Notes under the pieces: generated by a model
What the model was told of the DNA's origin: nothing
Seen by the model: the letters and a program-made list of their open reading frames with translations, nothing else
Database searches by the model: none
Shown: piece by piece, positions 36,435-43,631 of the stretch
Position numbering within the stretch: the stretch's first letter is position 1
How the letters are laid out: each line of letters starts with the position of its first letter
Source: Flavobacterium circumlabens
GTDB taxonomy: Bacteria > Bacteroidota > Bacteroidia > Flavobacteriales > Flavobacteriaceae
DNA: 64,000 nucleotides
NCBI RefSeq assembly: GCF_004345565.1
Contig: NZ_SLWA01000004.1
Span: 1-64,000, forward strand
Direction of reading: 5' to 3'
Made by a program: the position numbers and the translations under genes

Positions 36435-37305
36435 TATTTAATAATGATCTTGTGCTCATTTCGGTATTGCGAGGCACTTTTACCGGTATACTGTTTAAAA
36501 GACTTACTAAAGTGGCTGAAATTATTAAAACCACTTTCGTAGCAAACTTCATTTATCGTAATCGGTTTCTCGGCCAAAAGTTTGGAGGCGTGCACCAAAC
36601 GATATTCATTTACAAACTCCGTAAAGGTTTTGTTGGATATTTTCTTGAAGTAGCGGCAGAAGGATGGTGTTGTCATACTTACCAGACTAGAAACTTCGTC
36701 TATAGCGATCGATTCCTGAAAATGATCTTTTACGTAATTGAAACCACATTGATCCGATCATTGTCCTGCGTATTCAGTTCGAGAGAAAAGCCATCGGCAT
36801 TTAGTATCGTGTATTCGTCTGAAGATTCTAATTCATCCAAAATACTCAGGAGCGTCATCAGACGTTCTAACGGAAGCTGGTTTTCCATCATTTCGATCTT
36901 CTCCCCTATTTTCTTTTTGGTTTCTCCACCAAAAGCGATTCCGGCTTTCGACTGACTCAAAATGTTCTGAATCTTTTTCATTTCCGGTATGGCAAAAAAG
37001 TCATTTCCTAAAAATTCAGGTTTAATGTGAATAACCACTTCATTTATATTTCCTGTTTGTTCATTGGTGAAACCACAATGAGGCAAATTAGAACCGATCA
37101 AAAGCAGACTTCTATTGGTATAATAAGAAACATGACTTCCAATTTGTCTTTTTCCGGCGCCACCATTGATATAAACCAATTCAATTTCGGGATGATAATG
37201 CCACAAATGCGCTTTACTATTGGTCTTCTGAGCATGTTTCGTATACGCAAAAGAGCTTCAGTACGAGTTAGAGATGACTTCAAGAGCCGGGGCGATAGTC
37301 TTCAT
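36434..37305 (-). pseudogene. AraC-family regulator, broken by a nonsense codon and a frameshift
   Basis: Reading from ATG at 37305 gives MKTIAPALEVISNSY, then TGA (37258-37260), then in the same frame SSFAYTKHAQ...LWHYHPEIELVYI, a cupin-type AraC ligand domain, down to DNDRINVV. There the frame breaks in the T-run at 36741-36743; adding one T restores FNYVKDHFQESIAIDEV and a complete C-terminal double HTH (CRYFKKISNKTFTEFVNEYR, ESGFNNFSHFSKSFKQYTGK). The restored protein would be about 290 aa, normal for the family. Two independent lesions argue for a true pseudogene. Confidence 0.88.
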
Positions 37306-37352
37306 GATGAAATCTTTAAAAAATAATAACAAATTTAACAAAATCACCTAAA

Positions 37353-37401
37353 ATAATTCAAACTTTAACCTATAACGGTTTCGTAAATGAGAATAAAGCA
37401 T
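37353..37401 (+). repeat. 49-bp element, copy A
   Basis: ATAATTCAAACTTTAACC-TATAACGGTTTCGTAAATG and onward to AGCAT; nearly identical to copies at 37631 and 38504. Similarity extends about 35 bp to the left. It lies 47 bp upstream of the AraC pseudogene start and has no gene placed behind it on the plus strand at the distance seen for copies B and C. Confidence 0.9.
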
Positions 37402-37404
37402 AAA

Positions 37405-37440
37405 ATTGTTTAATTGTTTAATTGTTTAATTGTTTAATTG
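37405..37440. repeat. ATTGTTTA 8-bp microsatellite
   Basis: Four perfect tandem copies of ATTGTTTA followed by ATTG, immediately after element copy A. A candidate phase-variable or slippage-prone tract. Confidence 0.92.
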
Positions 37441-37630
37441 TGAATTATCGGCAAAACTGTCATTTTTTTGAGGTCTCATTTTTTTTCCTGCTTATTTTTT
37501 TATAAATCGTATTTAATTGGGTGTTTTTATGTGTATATGACATAATTGTAAGAAAAACAGAAAATTTTAAGAAAGTCCATTTTTTAAAAAACATTGAAAA
37601 ATAATAGCCGAATTAACAAAAACACCTCCA

Positions 37631-37679
37631 ATAATTCAAATTTTAACCTATAACGGTTTCGTAAATGAGAATATAGCAT
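37631..37679 (+). promoter_or_regulatory. 49-bp element, copy B, upstream of small exported protein 1
   Basis: Core AACCTATAACGGTT with an imperfect AACC/GGTT dyad. It ends 91 bp before the ATG at 37771 and 18 bp before the -33-type TTG at 37698. Its conservation in a diverged duplicate argues for function. Confidence 0.75.
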
Positions 37680-37697
37680 ATAAATTGGCAAATAGAG

Positions 37698-37731
37698 TTG
37701 TGATAAAAATTGTATTGTTGAAGTAATTTAG
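37698..37731 (+). promoter_or_regulatory. Promoter of small exported protein 1
   Basis: TTG (37698-37700), a 23-nt spacer, TAATTTAG (37724-37731). The same two boxes and spacing recur before the paralogue at 38571-38604. Confidence 0.6.
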
Positions 37732-37770
37732 CATCAACAAATAAGAACAACAATTTAAAAAAATAAAGCC

Positions 37771-38175
37771 ATGAAAAAGATTTTAAAACTTAGTATAGTA
37801 TGTGCAGTACTTTTTACAGGAATGAGCACTTATGCAATTGACGGGAATGAAGACTTTAATCTTCATGTATTAAAAGGAAATGGTAAACTAATAACATTTG
37901 CTCTTAATCAGGTTAAAAAAGCAAACCTTGCTATATATGATACAAACGGAACTCTACTTTATTCTGAAAGTGCTTCAGGTAAAGACGGGATTCTTAGAAC
38001 TTTCAGCTTAGAAGAATTTCCGGCAGGAACTTACTTCTTAGAAGTGGAAGACAATGCAAAAAAAGTAAGACATGAAATTATTGTAACTGATGAAACATCT
38101 GTTTTATCTACTAAAGCAGTTTCATCAATTTATAAAGCAGATTCTGCTAAAAATACAAGCGTAGCAACACGCTAG
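37771..38175 (+). CDS. Small exported protein resembling a lone secretion-tail beta domain, copy 1
   Basis: 134 aa; signal peptide ends STYA. The mature core (ANLAIYDTNGTLLYSES, then SLEEFPAGTYFLEVED, then RHEIIVTD) has the rhythm of a type IX secretion C-terminal domain or of the DUF3244-like family. Here it is the whole protein rather than the tail of a cargo. The C-terminus is Ser/Ala/Lys-rich and disordered. It is followed by a terminator shared in sequence with copy 2. Copy 2 lies 873 bp downstream with about 85% identical residues by eye. Confidence 0.78.
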   Translation: MKKILKLSIVCAVLFTGMSTYAIDGNEDFNLHVLKGNGKLITFALNQVKKANLAIYDTNGTLLYSESASGKDGILRTFSLEEFPAGTYFLEVEDNAKKVRHEIIVTDETSVLSTKAVSSIYKADSAKNTSVATR

Positions 38176-38253
38176 AAAAGTTTATACTCGCATACAGTAT
38201 AAAAATGAGGTTAGATAGTTAGTAAAGTTTAAAAACATTCAATTGTTTTTTAG

Positions 38254-38288
38254 AACAGCTCTTTGTGGTTATTGAGCTGTTTTTTTTA
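38254..38288 (+). terminator. Terminator of copy 1
   Basis: AACAGCTC (38254-38261) / GAGCTGTT (38274-38281) followed by T-run. The loop CTTTGTGGTTATT-like sequence is also conserved in copy 2. Confidence 0.9.
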
Positions 38289-38298
38289 TGCCTTTTTT

Positions 38299-38400
38299 TA
38301 ACTGCAAAGGCGCCAGGCTTAACACAAAGTTCGCAAAAGTTTATAATGATAAGCTTTGCGAACTTTGCGTTTTATTTTATTGCGGCCCTTGCGGTTAAAT
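38299..38400. repeat. TTAACTGCAAAGG ... CCTTGCGGTTAAA inverted repeat
   Basis: The outer arms TTAACTGCAAAGGCG and CCCTTGCGGTTAA, and the inner arms AAAGTTCGCAAAAG and GCTTTGCGAACTTTG, nest as one large hairpin. This is one of the best-preserved members of the dispersed family. Confidence 0.82.
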
Positions 38401-38503
38401 TTTACAATGATGTTTTTTTTGTAAGAACCACAGGTTAATTTACATTCTCTTAATTCAAACAAAATATTGAAAAATAATAACGTAATTAACAAAAACGATA
38501 AAT

Positions 38504-38552
38504 ATAATTCAAATTTTAACCTATAACGGTTTCGTAAATGAGAATACAGCAT
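38504..38552 (+). promoter_or_regulatory. 49-bp element, copy C, upstream of small exported protein 2
   Basis: Same sequence as copy B with very few changes. It ends 91 bp before the ATG at 38644. The left flank TTGAAAAATAATAACG also matches copy B. Confidence 0.75.
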
Positions 38553-38570
38553 CGAAATCAGCTAATAGAG

Positions 38571-38604
38571 TTGTGCACGATTCTGTAAGATATAAGTAAT
38601 TTAG
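38571..38604 (+). promoter_or_regulatory. Promoter of small exported protein 2
   Basis: TTG (38571-38573), a 23-nt spacer whose sequence differs from that of copy 1, then TAATTTAG (38597-38604). Conserved boxes with a diverged spacer support the call. Confidence 0.62.
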
Positions 38605-38643
38605 CATCAGAGAATTAGAACTATTAATTTAAAAACAAAAATC

Positions 38644-39051
38644 ATGAAAACAAGTTTAAAATTAAGTTTAGTATGTGCAGTGCTTTTTGCAGGAACAAGC
38701 TCTTATGCAATCGACGGGAATGAGGATTTTAATCTTCATGTATTAAAAGCGAATGGAAAACTAATTACGTTTGCCCTTAACCAGGTTAAAAAAGCAAACC
38801 TGGCGATCTATGACAAAGAAGGTACTCTAATTTATTCTGAAAGCGCTTCGGGTAAAGATGGAATTTTGAGAACTTTTAGTTTAGAAGAATTTCCGGAAGG
38901 AACGTACTTCTTAGAAGTAGAAGATAATGTAAAAAAAGTGAGACATGAAATTACCATCACTGACGAAACATCTGTTTTATCAAAAAAGGCAGTTTCATCG
39001 GTTTACAAAGCTGGTTTTAGTGCTAAAAACAGCAGTGTAGCAGCGCGCTAA
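38644..39051 (+). CDS. Small exported protein resembling a lone secretion-tail beta domain, copy 2
   Basis: 135 aa; signal peptide ends SSYA, mature start IDGNEDFNLHVLK identical to copy 1. The core repeats ANLAIYDKEGTLIYSES and SLEEFPEGTYFLEVED. Relative to copy 1, changes are spread over signal, core and tail, so the duplication is not recent. It has its own copy of the 49-bp element, promoter and terminator, so the duplicated unit is a whole transcription unit. Confidence 0.78.
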   Translation: MKTSLKLSLVCAVLFAGTSSYAIDGNEDFNLHVLKANGKLITFALNQVKKANLAIYDKEGTLIYSESASGKDGILRTFSLEEFPEGTYFLEVEDNVKKVRHEITITDETSVLSKKAVSSVYKAGFSAKNSSVAAR

Positions 39052-39120
39052 AAATTTTATACCCGCATAGTATAAAAATGAGGTTAGATAGTTAGTAAAG
39101 TAAAAACTGATTGTTTTAAG

Positions 39121-39153
39121 AACAGCTCTTTGTGGTTATTGAGCTGTTTTTTT
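39121..39153 (+). terminator. Terminator of copy 2
   Basis: AACAGCTC (39121-39128) / GAGCTGTT (39141-39148) and T-run, the same as after copy 1. Confidence 0.9.
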
Positions 39154-39352
39154 ATGCTCAAATTCCACTAAACGATCATCGTTATTTTTCAATTGAAAAA
39201 TTATTCTTAATAATTTTAAAGAGCTGTATTTTAAAGTATTAAAAAAAATCACTTTAAAAACATCCAAGAGCCCAGCAATTGCGTACATAGTTCAGACAAA
39301 ACACAGAAAGAGTTTTAATTCAGCAACTTATGTCTGTAAAAAAGATATTTTT

Positions 39353-39385
39353 TTGCATAAAATTCAATTTCTTTTTCTAGTTTTG
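39353..39385 (+). promoter_or_regulatory. Promoter of the third paralogue
   Basis: TTTG (39352-39355), a 22-nt spacer, TAGTTTTG (39378-39385), a match to the Bacteroidota consensus. There is no 49-bp element here. Confidence 0.65.
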
Positions 39386-39420
39386 CGCCACCACGATTAA
39401 TACTAAAATTTAAAAAAAAC

Positions 39421-39806
39421 ATGACAAAATTTACCAAATTTGGCCTAGTTGTAGCCGTATTTTAACAACTGTTTTAACCTACGCAATTGATGGAAAAGGG
39501 GATTATATCTTGTATATAAAAACCGGTAACGGAAAAGTAATCAGCTTTACTTTAAACACCGTTGAAAAATCAAGTTTTTCAATCTTCGACGTAAATAATA
39601 ATTTATTGTACACAGGAACATCTGTTGCAGATAAATTAGAAATTTCAAAAACATTAAGTTTAGAAGCTTACCCGGCTGGAACTTATACTTTGGAAGTTAA
39701 TGAAAATGGCAAAATTGCAAAGCATGAAATCACCGTTTCAGCTAAAAAATCAAAAACAAGTAAACTTGACGAATCTGTAAACGAAAGTCCGGCATTCCGT
39801 CGTTAA
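39421..39806 (+). pseudogene. Third, more distant paralogue with a -1 frameshift in the signal peptide
   Basis: ATG at 39421 reads MTKFTKFGLVVAVF then TAA. Adding one T to the run at 39460-39463 restores LTTVLTYAIDGKGDYILYIK and the full domain (SSFSIFDVNNNLLYTGT, SLEAYPAGTYTLEVNE). The restored protein would be about 128 aa and end PAFRR. Promoter, terminator and the rest of the frame are intact, so the lesion is recent, a sequencing error, or a slippage site that still allows expression. The remaining open part from 39510 could not be exported. Confidence 0.8.
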
Positions 39807-39827
39807 TTTTTGGTTTTAACGAAAACG

Positions 39828-39862
39828 TAAAAAGACAGCTTTTCCAGAGCTGTCTTTTTTTA
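39828..39862. terminator. Bidirectional terminator
   Basis: AAAGACAGCT (39831-39840) / AGCTGTCTTT (39847-39856) with A and T flanks, between convergent genes. Confidence 0.9.
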
Positions 39863-39878
39863 TTATTAGAGTTTATTA

Positions 39879-40709
39879 CTAATTAACTATAATATTCCCC
39901 TGAGCATCATAAACAAATGTCCAGCCCGTTTCGTTTGTTGAAACATTGTCATAGTAATATAAAGTCTCGGTATATTTTCTGAAATTATTTCTGGAAAGTG
40001 AACGATAAAAATATTCTTCTAATAATTGCATCCTCTTAAACGGATTATAAGAAGTATCATAATCTTCAAAAGTCCTTACGATTCTTTCGCCTTCACTCTT
40101 TCCGTTATGCAACTCTGTATATTCGGTCTTGGTCAGGTTGTTGTTGGCGTCGTAGAAGAATTTCTCAGAGAATGTCAGTACATAATCGGTGGGATCCTCC
40201 GGGTAGTAGGTCATATTAGGATAGCTTGTTACCACCTCTGTAAGTTTTCCTTCTGCATATTTATAAACCTGTTTTTTGGTATTAATAGCAATCGTGTTGG
40301 GAACTTCTTTTTCGGCAATCAGATTAGCGCTGTTTAAGGTATAATAAATGGTTCCTTTACTGACTGCATAAATATCCGAATCATAAAAATTTTCAACAGT
40401 AACCTTATTACTGCTATATACTAAAGAGGTATATAACTTATCAGAAAAAATTCTATCAAAACCTGTAGCAGCACCAAGTGCTAAATAACCGCCCACTTTT
40501 TTGGTTAACCTTTTAGTATTGTCATATTCAAAAAGAAAGTTTATCTCGGAGGGATTAACAGGAAAGCCGTTATTACTACCATCAAACTTTATTTGTTTCA
40601 CCAAAGGATCCGTATTTGTATCCGGTGCGTCCTCATCAGCACTGCTGCAGGAAGCCAGACAAATTCCGGCAATTAAAATTGTAAATAAATGTTTTATACT
40701 TTTTGACAT
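39879..40709 (-). CDS. Lipoprotein of unknown function with YD-like repeats
   Basis: 276 aa; lipobox LASC near residue 21 followed by an Asp/Thr-rich linker (SSADEDAPDTNTDP). The body has several FxYDxxxxLTK-type strands (FLFEYDNTKRLTKK, KFFYDANNNLTKTEY, FVYDAQGNIIVN), a pattern seen in RHS/YD-like beta lipoproteins of Bacteroidota. No toxin or enzyme domain is seen. It is a single gene, convergent with the small exported-protein cluster. Confidence 0.75.
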   Translation of the reverse strand: MSKSIKHLFTILIAGICLASCSSADEDAPDTNTDPLVKQIKFDGSNNGFPVNPSEINFLFEYDNTKRLTKKVGGYLALGAATGFDRIFSDKLYTSLVYSSNKVTVENFYDSDIYAVSKGTIYYTLNSANLIAEKEVPNTIAINTKKQVYKYAEGKLTEVVTSYPNMTYYPEDPTDYVLTFSEKFFYDANNNLTKTEYTELHNGKSEGERIVRTFEDYDTSYNPFKRMQLLEEYFYRSLSRNNFRKYTETLYYYDNVSTNETGWTFVYDAQGNIIVN

Positions 40710-40757
40710 ATAGGCTGTTATTTTTTAAGCAAGATAATAATTACTGTCAGAAAAAAA

Positions 40758-40875
40758 CTGTGGCAAAAAATTAATTTATTTTTATTTGCAACACAAATTG
40801 TGGCAAAAATTAATTCTATTTTATTTTGCAACATAAATCGTGGCAAATTTAATTTCTTTTTTATTTTGCCACGGC
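40758..40875. repeat. Three tandem 40-bp units of GTGGCAAAA-type sequence
   Basis: Units at 40758, 40798 and 40838 share xTGTGGCAAAAATTAATT and TTTTATTTTGCAAC at a strict 40-bp period. The third ends TTTTGCCACGG, so each unit can also pair as GTGGCAAA/TTTGCCAC. It relates to the GCCAC family elsewhere in the window. Confidence 0.85.
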
Positions 40876-40888
40876 CTGACTTTTTTCT

Positions 40889-42091
40889 TTAATTGGTTTC
40901 CGTAATCATTTTATACAATTCCTGACAATACGAAAACTTGTCATTTTGCTGGTTTCGTTTATTTTCCTGCCCGGTTTCATAAACCGAAACCTGAAACCAA
41001 TTTAATATGCGGATAGCCATATTTTGAGCTAATGGATTTTTGTCGTCTGCTTTCATCACATTCAGCTCGTTAATTTCAGATTTCCAGAACTTAAAATTAG
41101 TTGTAGGCTCGGCCGATTTTAATTCCTGGTCAAAACGATGCCAGAGTTTATCTAAAATTTCATTTTCTAAAACCTTTACCTTCTCTGTTTTTGCTGTTTC
41201 CTCTTTATATGCTTTGGATTTTTTGATTTCGGTTATCTGGGCTCTTATAAAATTATCATCAGTTGTATTCAAAAAAGTAATCCCTTTTTCATAGGCATTC
41301 ATCGAAAGGACCAGTTCATTATTCGACTTTAGACTATCGGCTATTCGCAGATTGGCATCATAAATTCTCTTAAGAACGGTTTCATTTTTGGGCCTTATAT
41401 TTTTCCTGTAGGCCTGAATTTCGAGCCAGTGAAAGGCGCGAAGCATTTCAGAGGGTTTAGGCCAGACATGTTCTTCATGCGCAATAAAAAGCGTGTTTAC
41501 AATCTTTGCATTGTCCAGCCATGCTTTGTTATCTGTCATTTCCTGATAATTCATATCTCGGTCTCCCACCATACCCACATAAGAGAAATTATTAGAAGGC
41601 GGTATAAACTTATCCATATCATTAAAAGAAGCGCCACAAGCAATTACGCCCTGAAAAACGCCCGTGGAGATCCCGAAATAACTGGCCAAGCGCGCACCAC
41701 CCGAAAAACCGGCTATATACAGTTGTGAAGTATCAATCCTGTAACTTTCCAATACAGCATCAAATAATCGGTTGGCGATGGCAATATTGTTTTGGGTGGA
41801 TCCATTCTTTAACGTATTCGAGCATACCAAAATATACTGGTACGTTTCGGCAGCCGGAATAAAGGGTGCAATTCCTTCTTTGCCCCTTGCAGCCGGTTCA
41901 AAAATAAAAACCACTGCCAATGGGGTTTTTCCATCGTATTTTTTAGGGAAATATAGGGCATACGATTCTGTTGGAGCAGTGGCCACTTTCACCGAATCGA
42001 TAATAACGCCCGTTGGTAGCGATGGCTTGTCCTGCGTATACCCAAAAACCGTAACCAAAAGAAAGAGAATAGAATAGACCGCGTTTTTCAT
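40889..42091 (-). CDS. Exported alpha/beta-hydrolase-like protein
   Basis: 400 aa; signal peptide MKNAVYSILFLLVTVFGYTQ. The first 240 residues look like a PHB-depolymerase/dienelactone-hydrolase fold, with the nucleophile elbow GFSGGARLAS near residue 139 and a His in HEEHVWP near 217. Residues 250-400 are helical and charged without a recognised domain. The elbow is GxSGG, so Ser is kept. The substrate is unknown. It is a single gene with the XRE paralogue upstream on the same strand, separated by a terminator. Confidence 0.75.
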   Translation of the reverse strand: MKNAVYSILFLLVTVFGYTQDKPSLPTGVIIDSVKVATAPTESYALYFPKKYDGKTPLAVVFIFEPAARGKEGIAPFIPAAETYQYILVCSNTLKNGSTQNNIAIANRLFDAVLESYRIDTSQLYIAGFSGGARLASYFGISTGVFQGVIACGASFNDMDKFIPPSNNFSYVGMVGDRDMNYQEMTDNKAWLDNAKIVNTLFIAHEEHVWPKPSEMLRAFHWLEIQAYRKNIRPKNETVLKRIYDANLRIADSLKSNNELVLSMNAYEKGITFLNTTDDNFIRAQITEIKKSKAYKEETAKTEKVKVLENEILDKLWHRFDQELKSAEPTTNFKFWKSEINELNVMKADDKNPLAQNMAIRILNWFQVSVYETGQENKRNQQNDKFSYCQELYKMITETN

Positions 42092-42102
42092 AACACTAAA
42101 AT

Positions 42103-42133
42103 AAAAAAACCTTTCATTTCTGAAAGGCTTTTG
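42103..42133 (-). terminator. Terminator of the second XRE gene
   Basis: CCTTTCA (42109-42115) / TGAAAGG (42121-42127), with a T-run on the minus strand. Confidence 0.75.
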
Positions 42134-42144
42134 ATTTAATATCT

Positions 42145-42552
42145 TTATTTCTGCTGTAGTAATTTTTCTAAATATTCGATTTTATCTTTTTCGGATTGCA
42201 GTAGACGTTCGTACAGTTTTTTATTTTCTTCTACTGTTTCCATCAATTTATCTAAGGGATTGAATGTGCAATGATTAAGACCAAAATAATTATTAGGACT
42301 TTCATTGAAAGTATTGAAATAATTAATTGCGGCTTCTTCCGAAAAGTTCTTAATGGCTTCCACCGTTACACCCAATGCTTTTGCTACTTCAATAAGTCTT
42401 TCTTCCTCTACGCTTTCGCTGTTTTCAATAGCCGATATGGTTTGCTGGCTTATGCCTAAAGCCTGCGCCAAAGCTTCCTGTTTCATATCACGAAGTTCAC
42501 GAATACGGCTTATTTTTCGGCCTATGTGGTTTGGTTTTGTTAGTGTGCTCAT
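42145..42552 (-). CDS. XRE-family helix-turn-helix regulator, paralogue
   Basis: 135 aa, same architecture as the protein at 16378: KPNHIGRKISRIRELRDMKQ, then ALGISQQTISAIENSES and ALGVTVEAIKNFSEE, a Phe/Asn-rich middle and a longer C-terminal coiled coil (LMETVEENKKLYERLL). The recognition helix differs (SQQTISAIE versus NQQAVSILE), so the two may bind different operators. The nearest gene upstream is a divergent gene of unknown function. Confidence 0.85.
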   Translation of the reverse strand: MSTLTKPNHIGRKISRIRELRDMKQEALAQALGISQQTISAIENSESVEEERLIEVAKALGVTVEAIKNFSEEAAINYFNTFNESPNNYFGLNHCTFNPLDKLMETVEENKKLYERLLQSEKDKIEYLEKLLQQK

Positions 42553-42556
42553 AATT

Positions 42557-42588
42557 CAAAGATAATAATTAAGTGTGAAAAACCTCAA
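42557..42588 (-). promoter_or_regulatory. Leaderless promoter of the XRE paralogue
   Basis: On the minus strand: TTG (42588-42586), 21-nt spacer, TATCTTTG (42564-42557), four bases, ATG. Spacing is identical to the promoter at 16342. The spacer contains TTTTTCACACTTAA, one half-site of the 16.8-kb cluster. Confidence 0.75.
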
Positions 42589-42750
42589 CTGGTAAAAAAC
42601 TTATTTAAACTGTGCAATACCAGCCAAATCGGTTTGGTAAAAAACAATGTAGTTCTTTCTTCGCTGAGTTAAACAAAAGTACAATTTTTCTTATAATAAA
42701 ATAATAAAAGTCGAATTGTAAAATGATTACTAACTAAAAAAATACATGCC

Positions 42751-43071
42751 ATGGAAACCAACGAAATTAAAAAATTAGAGAATCTCAGAAATTTAACTGC
42801 TCAATATTGCAGTACTTTAACGCCGTCTACTGATAAAACGGGAACTTATACTGCTCAAATCAAAGTGCACAATTATCATGAGCTGGGTTGTACGATTACC
42901 GAAATGCTAAAATTATGTATTGTAGCCTTAGATCACGACGTACATCAGACAACTGCCATTAAACAATCACCTATTAATGTGGCACTCGTTTTAGAAATGG
43001 TGCTGGAAATGTTTCCTTTGGATGAATTGGAGTTTTTAAGTAATGTCGCGGAAATCGTTAGAGAGGAATGA
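42751..43071 (+). CDS. Small protein of unknown function
   Basis: 106 aa, no signal peptide, mixed helical: MKKL-type start ETNEIKKLENLRNL, a HNYHELGCTITEMLKLC helix and an acidic C-terminal helix (LDELEFLSNVAEIVREE). Length and character suggest a cytoplasmic adaptor, but I recognise no family. It is transcribed divergently from the XRE paralogue. Confidence 0.65.
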   Translation: METNEIKKLENLRNLTAQYCSTLTPSTDKTGTYTAQIKVHNYHELGCTITEMLKLCIVALDHDVHQTTAIKQSPINVALVLEMVLEMFPLDELEFLSNVAEIVREE

Positions 43072-43138
43072 TGATTATGCATTTCTATTTTACGCTGGCA
43101 CGAGGAAAGGGAATAATCCGTTAGCACAACCACAATAG

Positions 43139-43239
43139 TGTCATTCCGAGGAACAAAGGAATCATACTAGTACTGCTGCAAAGATAAGTGATTTGCATTG
43201 CAGAGCTTCGAGTGTGATTTCTCCTTCGTCGAAATGACA
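43139..43239. repeat. TGTCATTTCGACG-type inverted repeat, copy 2
   Basis: Left arm TGTCATTCCGAGGAACAAAG (43139 onward), right arm GATTTCTCCTTCGTCGAAAT (43216 onward). More diverged than copy 1 at 23144. Confidence 0.72.
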
Positions 43240-43312
43240 AACTGTGTGGAATTTTATTTTTTAGCTATTAATTTTCTTTTCACAATCCCCGCTCGACTAA
43301 TTGTCCGCAATT

Positions 43313-43424
43313 GCTGTGCGAAGTCTCCCGACTTCGTACTCGCCACTATATTCCGTTCCAATTATTTTTTTATTCTCTTTGTGGATTATTGGAGCGGGTA
43401 CGAAGTCGGGAGACTTCGCACAGC
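43313..43424. repeat. Perfect 27-bp inverted repeat with nested palindrome
   Basis: Arms at 43313-43339 and 43398-43424 are exact reverse complements (start GCTGTGCGAAGTCTCCCGAC). Within each arm GAAGTC/GACTTC forms a second small dyad around TCCC or GGGA. The spacer is 58 bp. GC content is well above the flanks. It resembles a MITE-like or other palindromic element. Confidence 0.9.
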
Positions 43425-43436
43425 CGGTGTAATCCA

Positions 43437-43631
43437 TTAATTATTGTTTTCGCGCTTATATTTAACAAAGTAAAAAATACTTCCTACTAGTAAAAAAACT
43501 AAAACGAGATAAAAATAATTGATGTTATAAATGGTATCATAAATAAAAACATCAAAATAGTAATTTGAAAAAAAGAAAAAAACAAATAGTAAAATACAAA
43601 TGGTTAGAAATATTAAAAATCTATTCTTCAT
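43437..43631 (-). CDS. Small two-helix membrane protein
   Basis: 64 aa: two hydrophobic segments (FLIFLTICILLFVFFFF and YFYLVLVFLLVGSIFYF) separated by a Tyr/Asn-rich loop, ending in a basic tail (KYKRENNN). The start overlaps the end of the gene before it by 11 bp, so the two are probably translated together. I recognise no family. It could be the membrane part of an immunity or accessory function for the lipoprotein upstream (inference). Confidence 0.6.
   Translation of the reverse strand: MKNRFLIFLTICILLFVFFFFSNYYFDVFIYDTIYNINYFYLVLVFLLVGSIFYFVKYKRENNN

Noticed and set aside
37405..37440. Possible CRISPR-like repeat
   Set aside because: The 8-bp units are contiguous with no spacers and there are no cas genes.
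43198..43440. Plus-strand 80-aa ORF over the two inverted repeats
   Set aside because: It consists of repeat arms and the spacer; hydrophobic content is a by-product of T-rich DNA.
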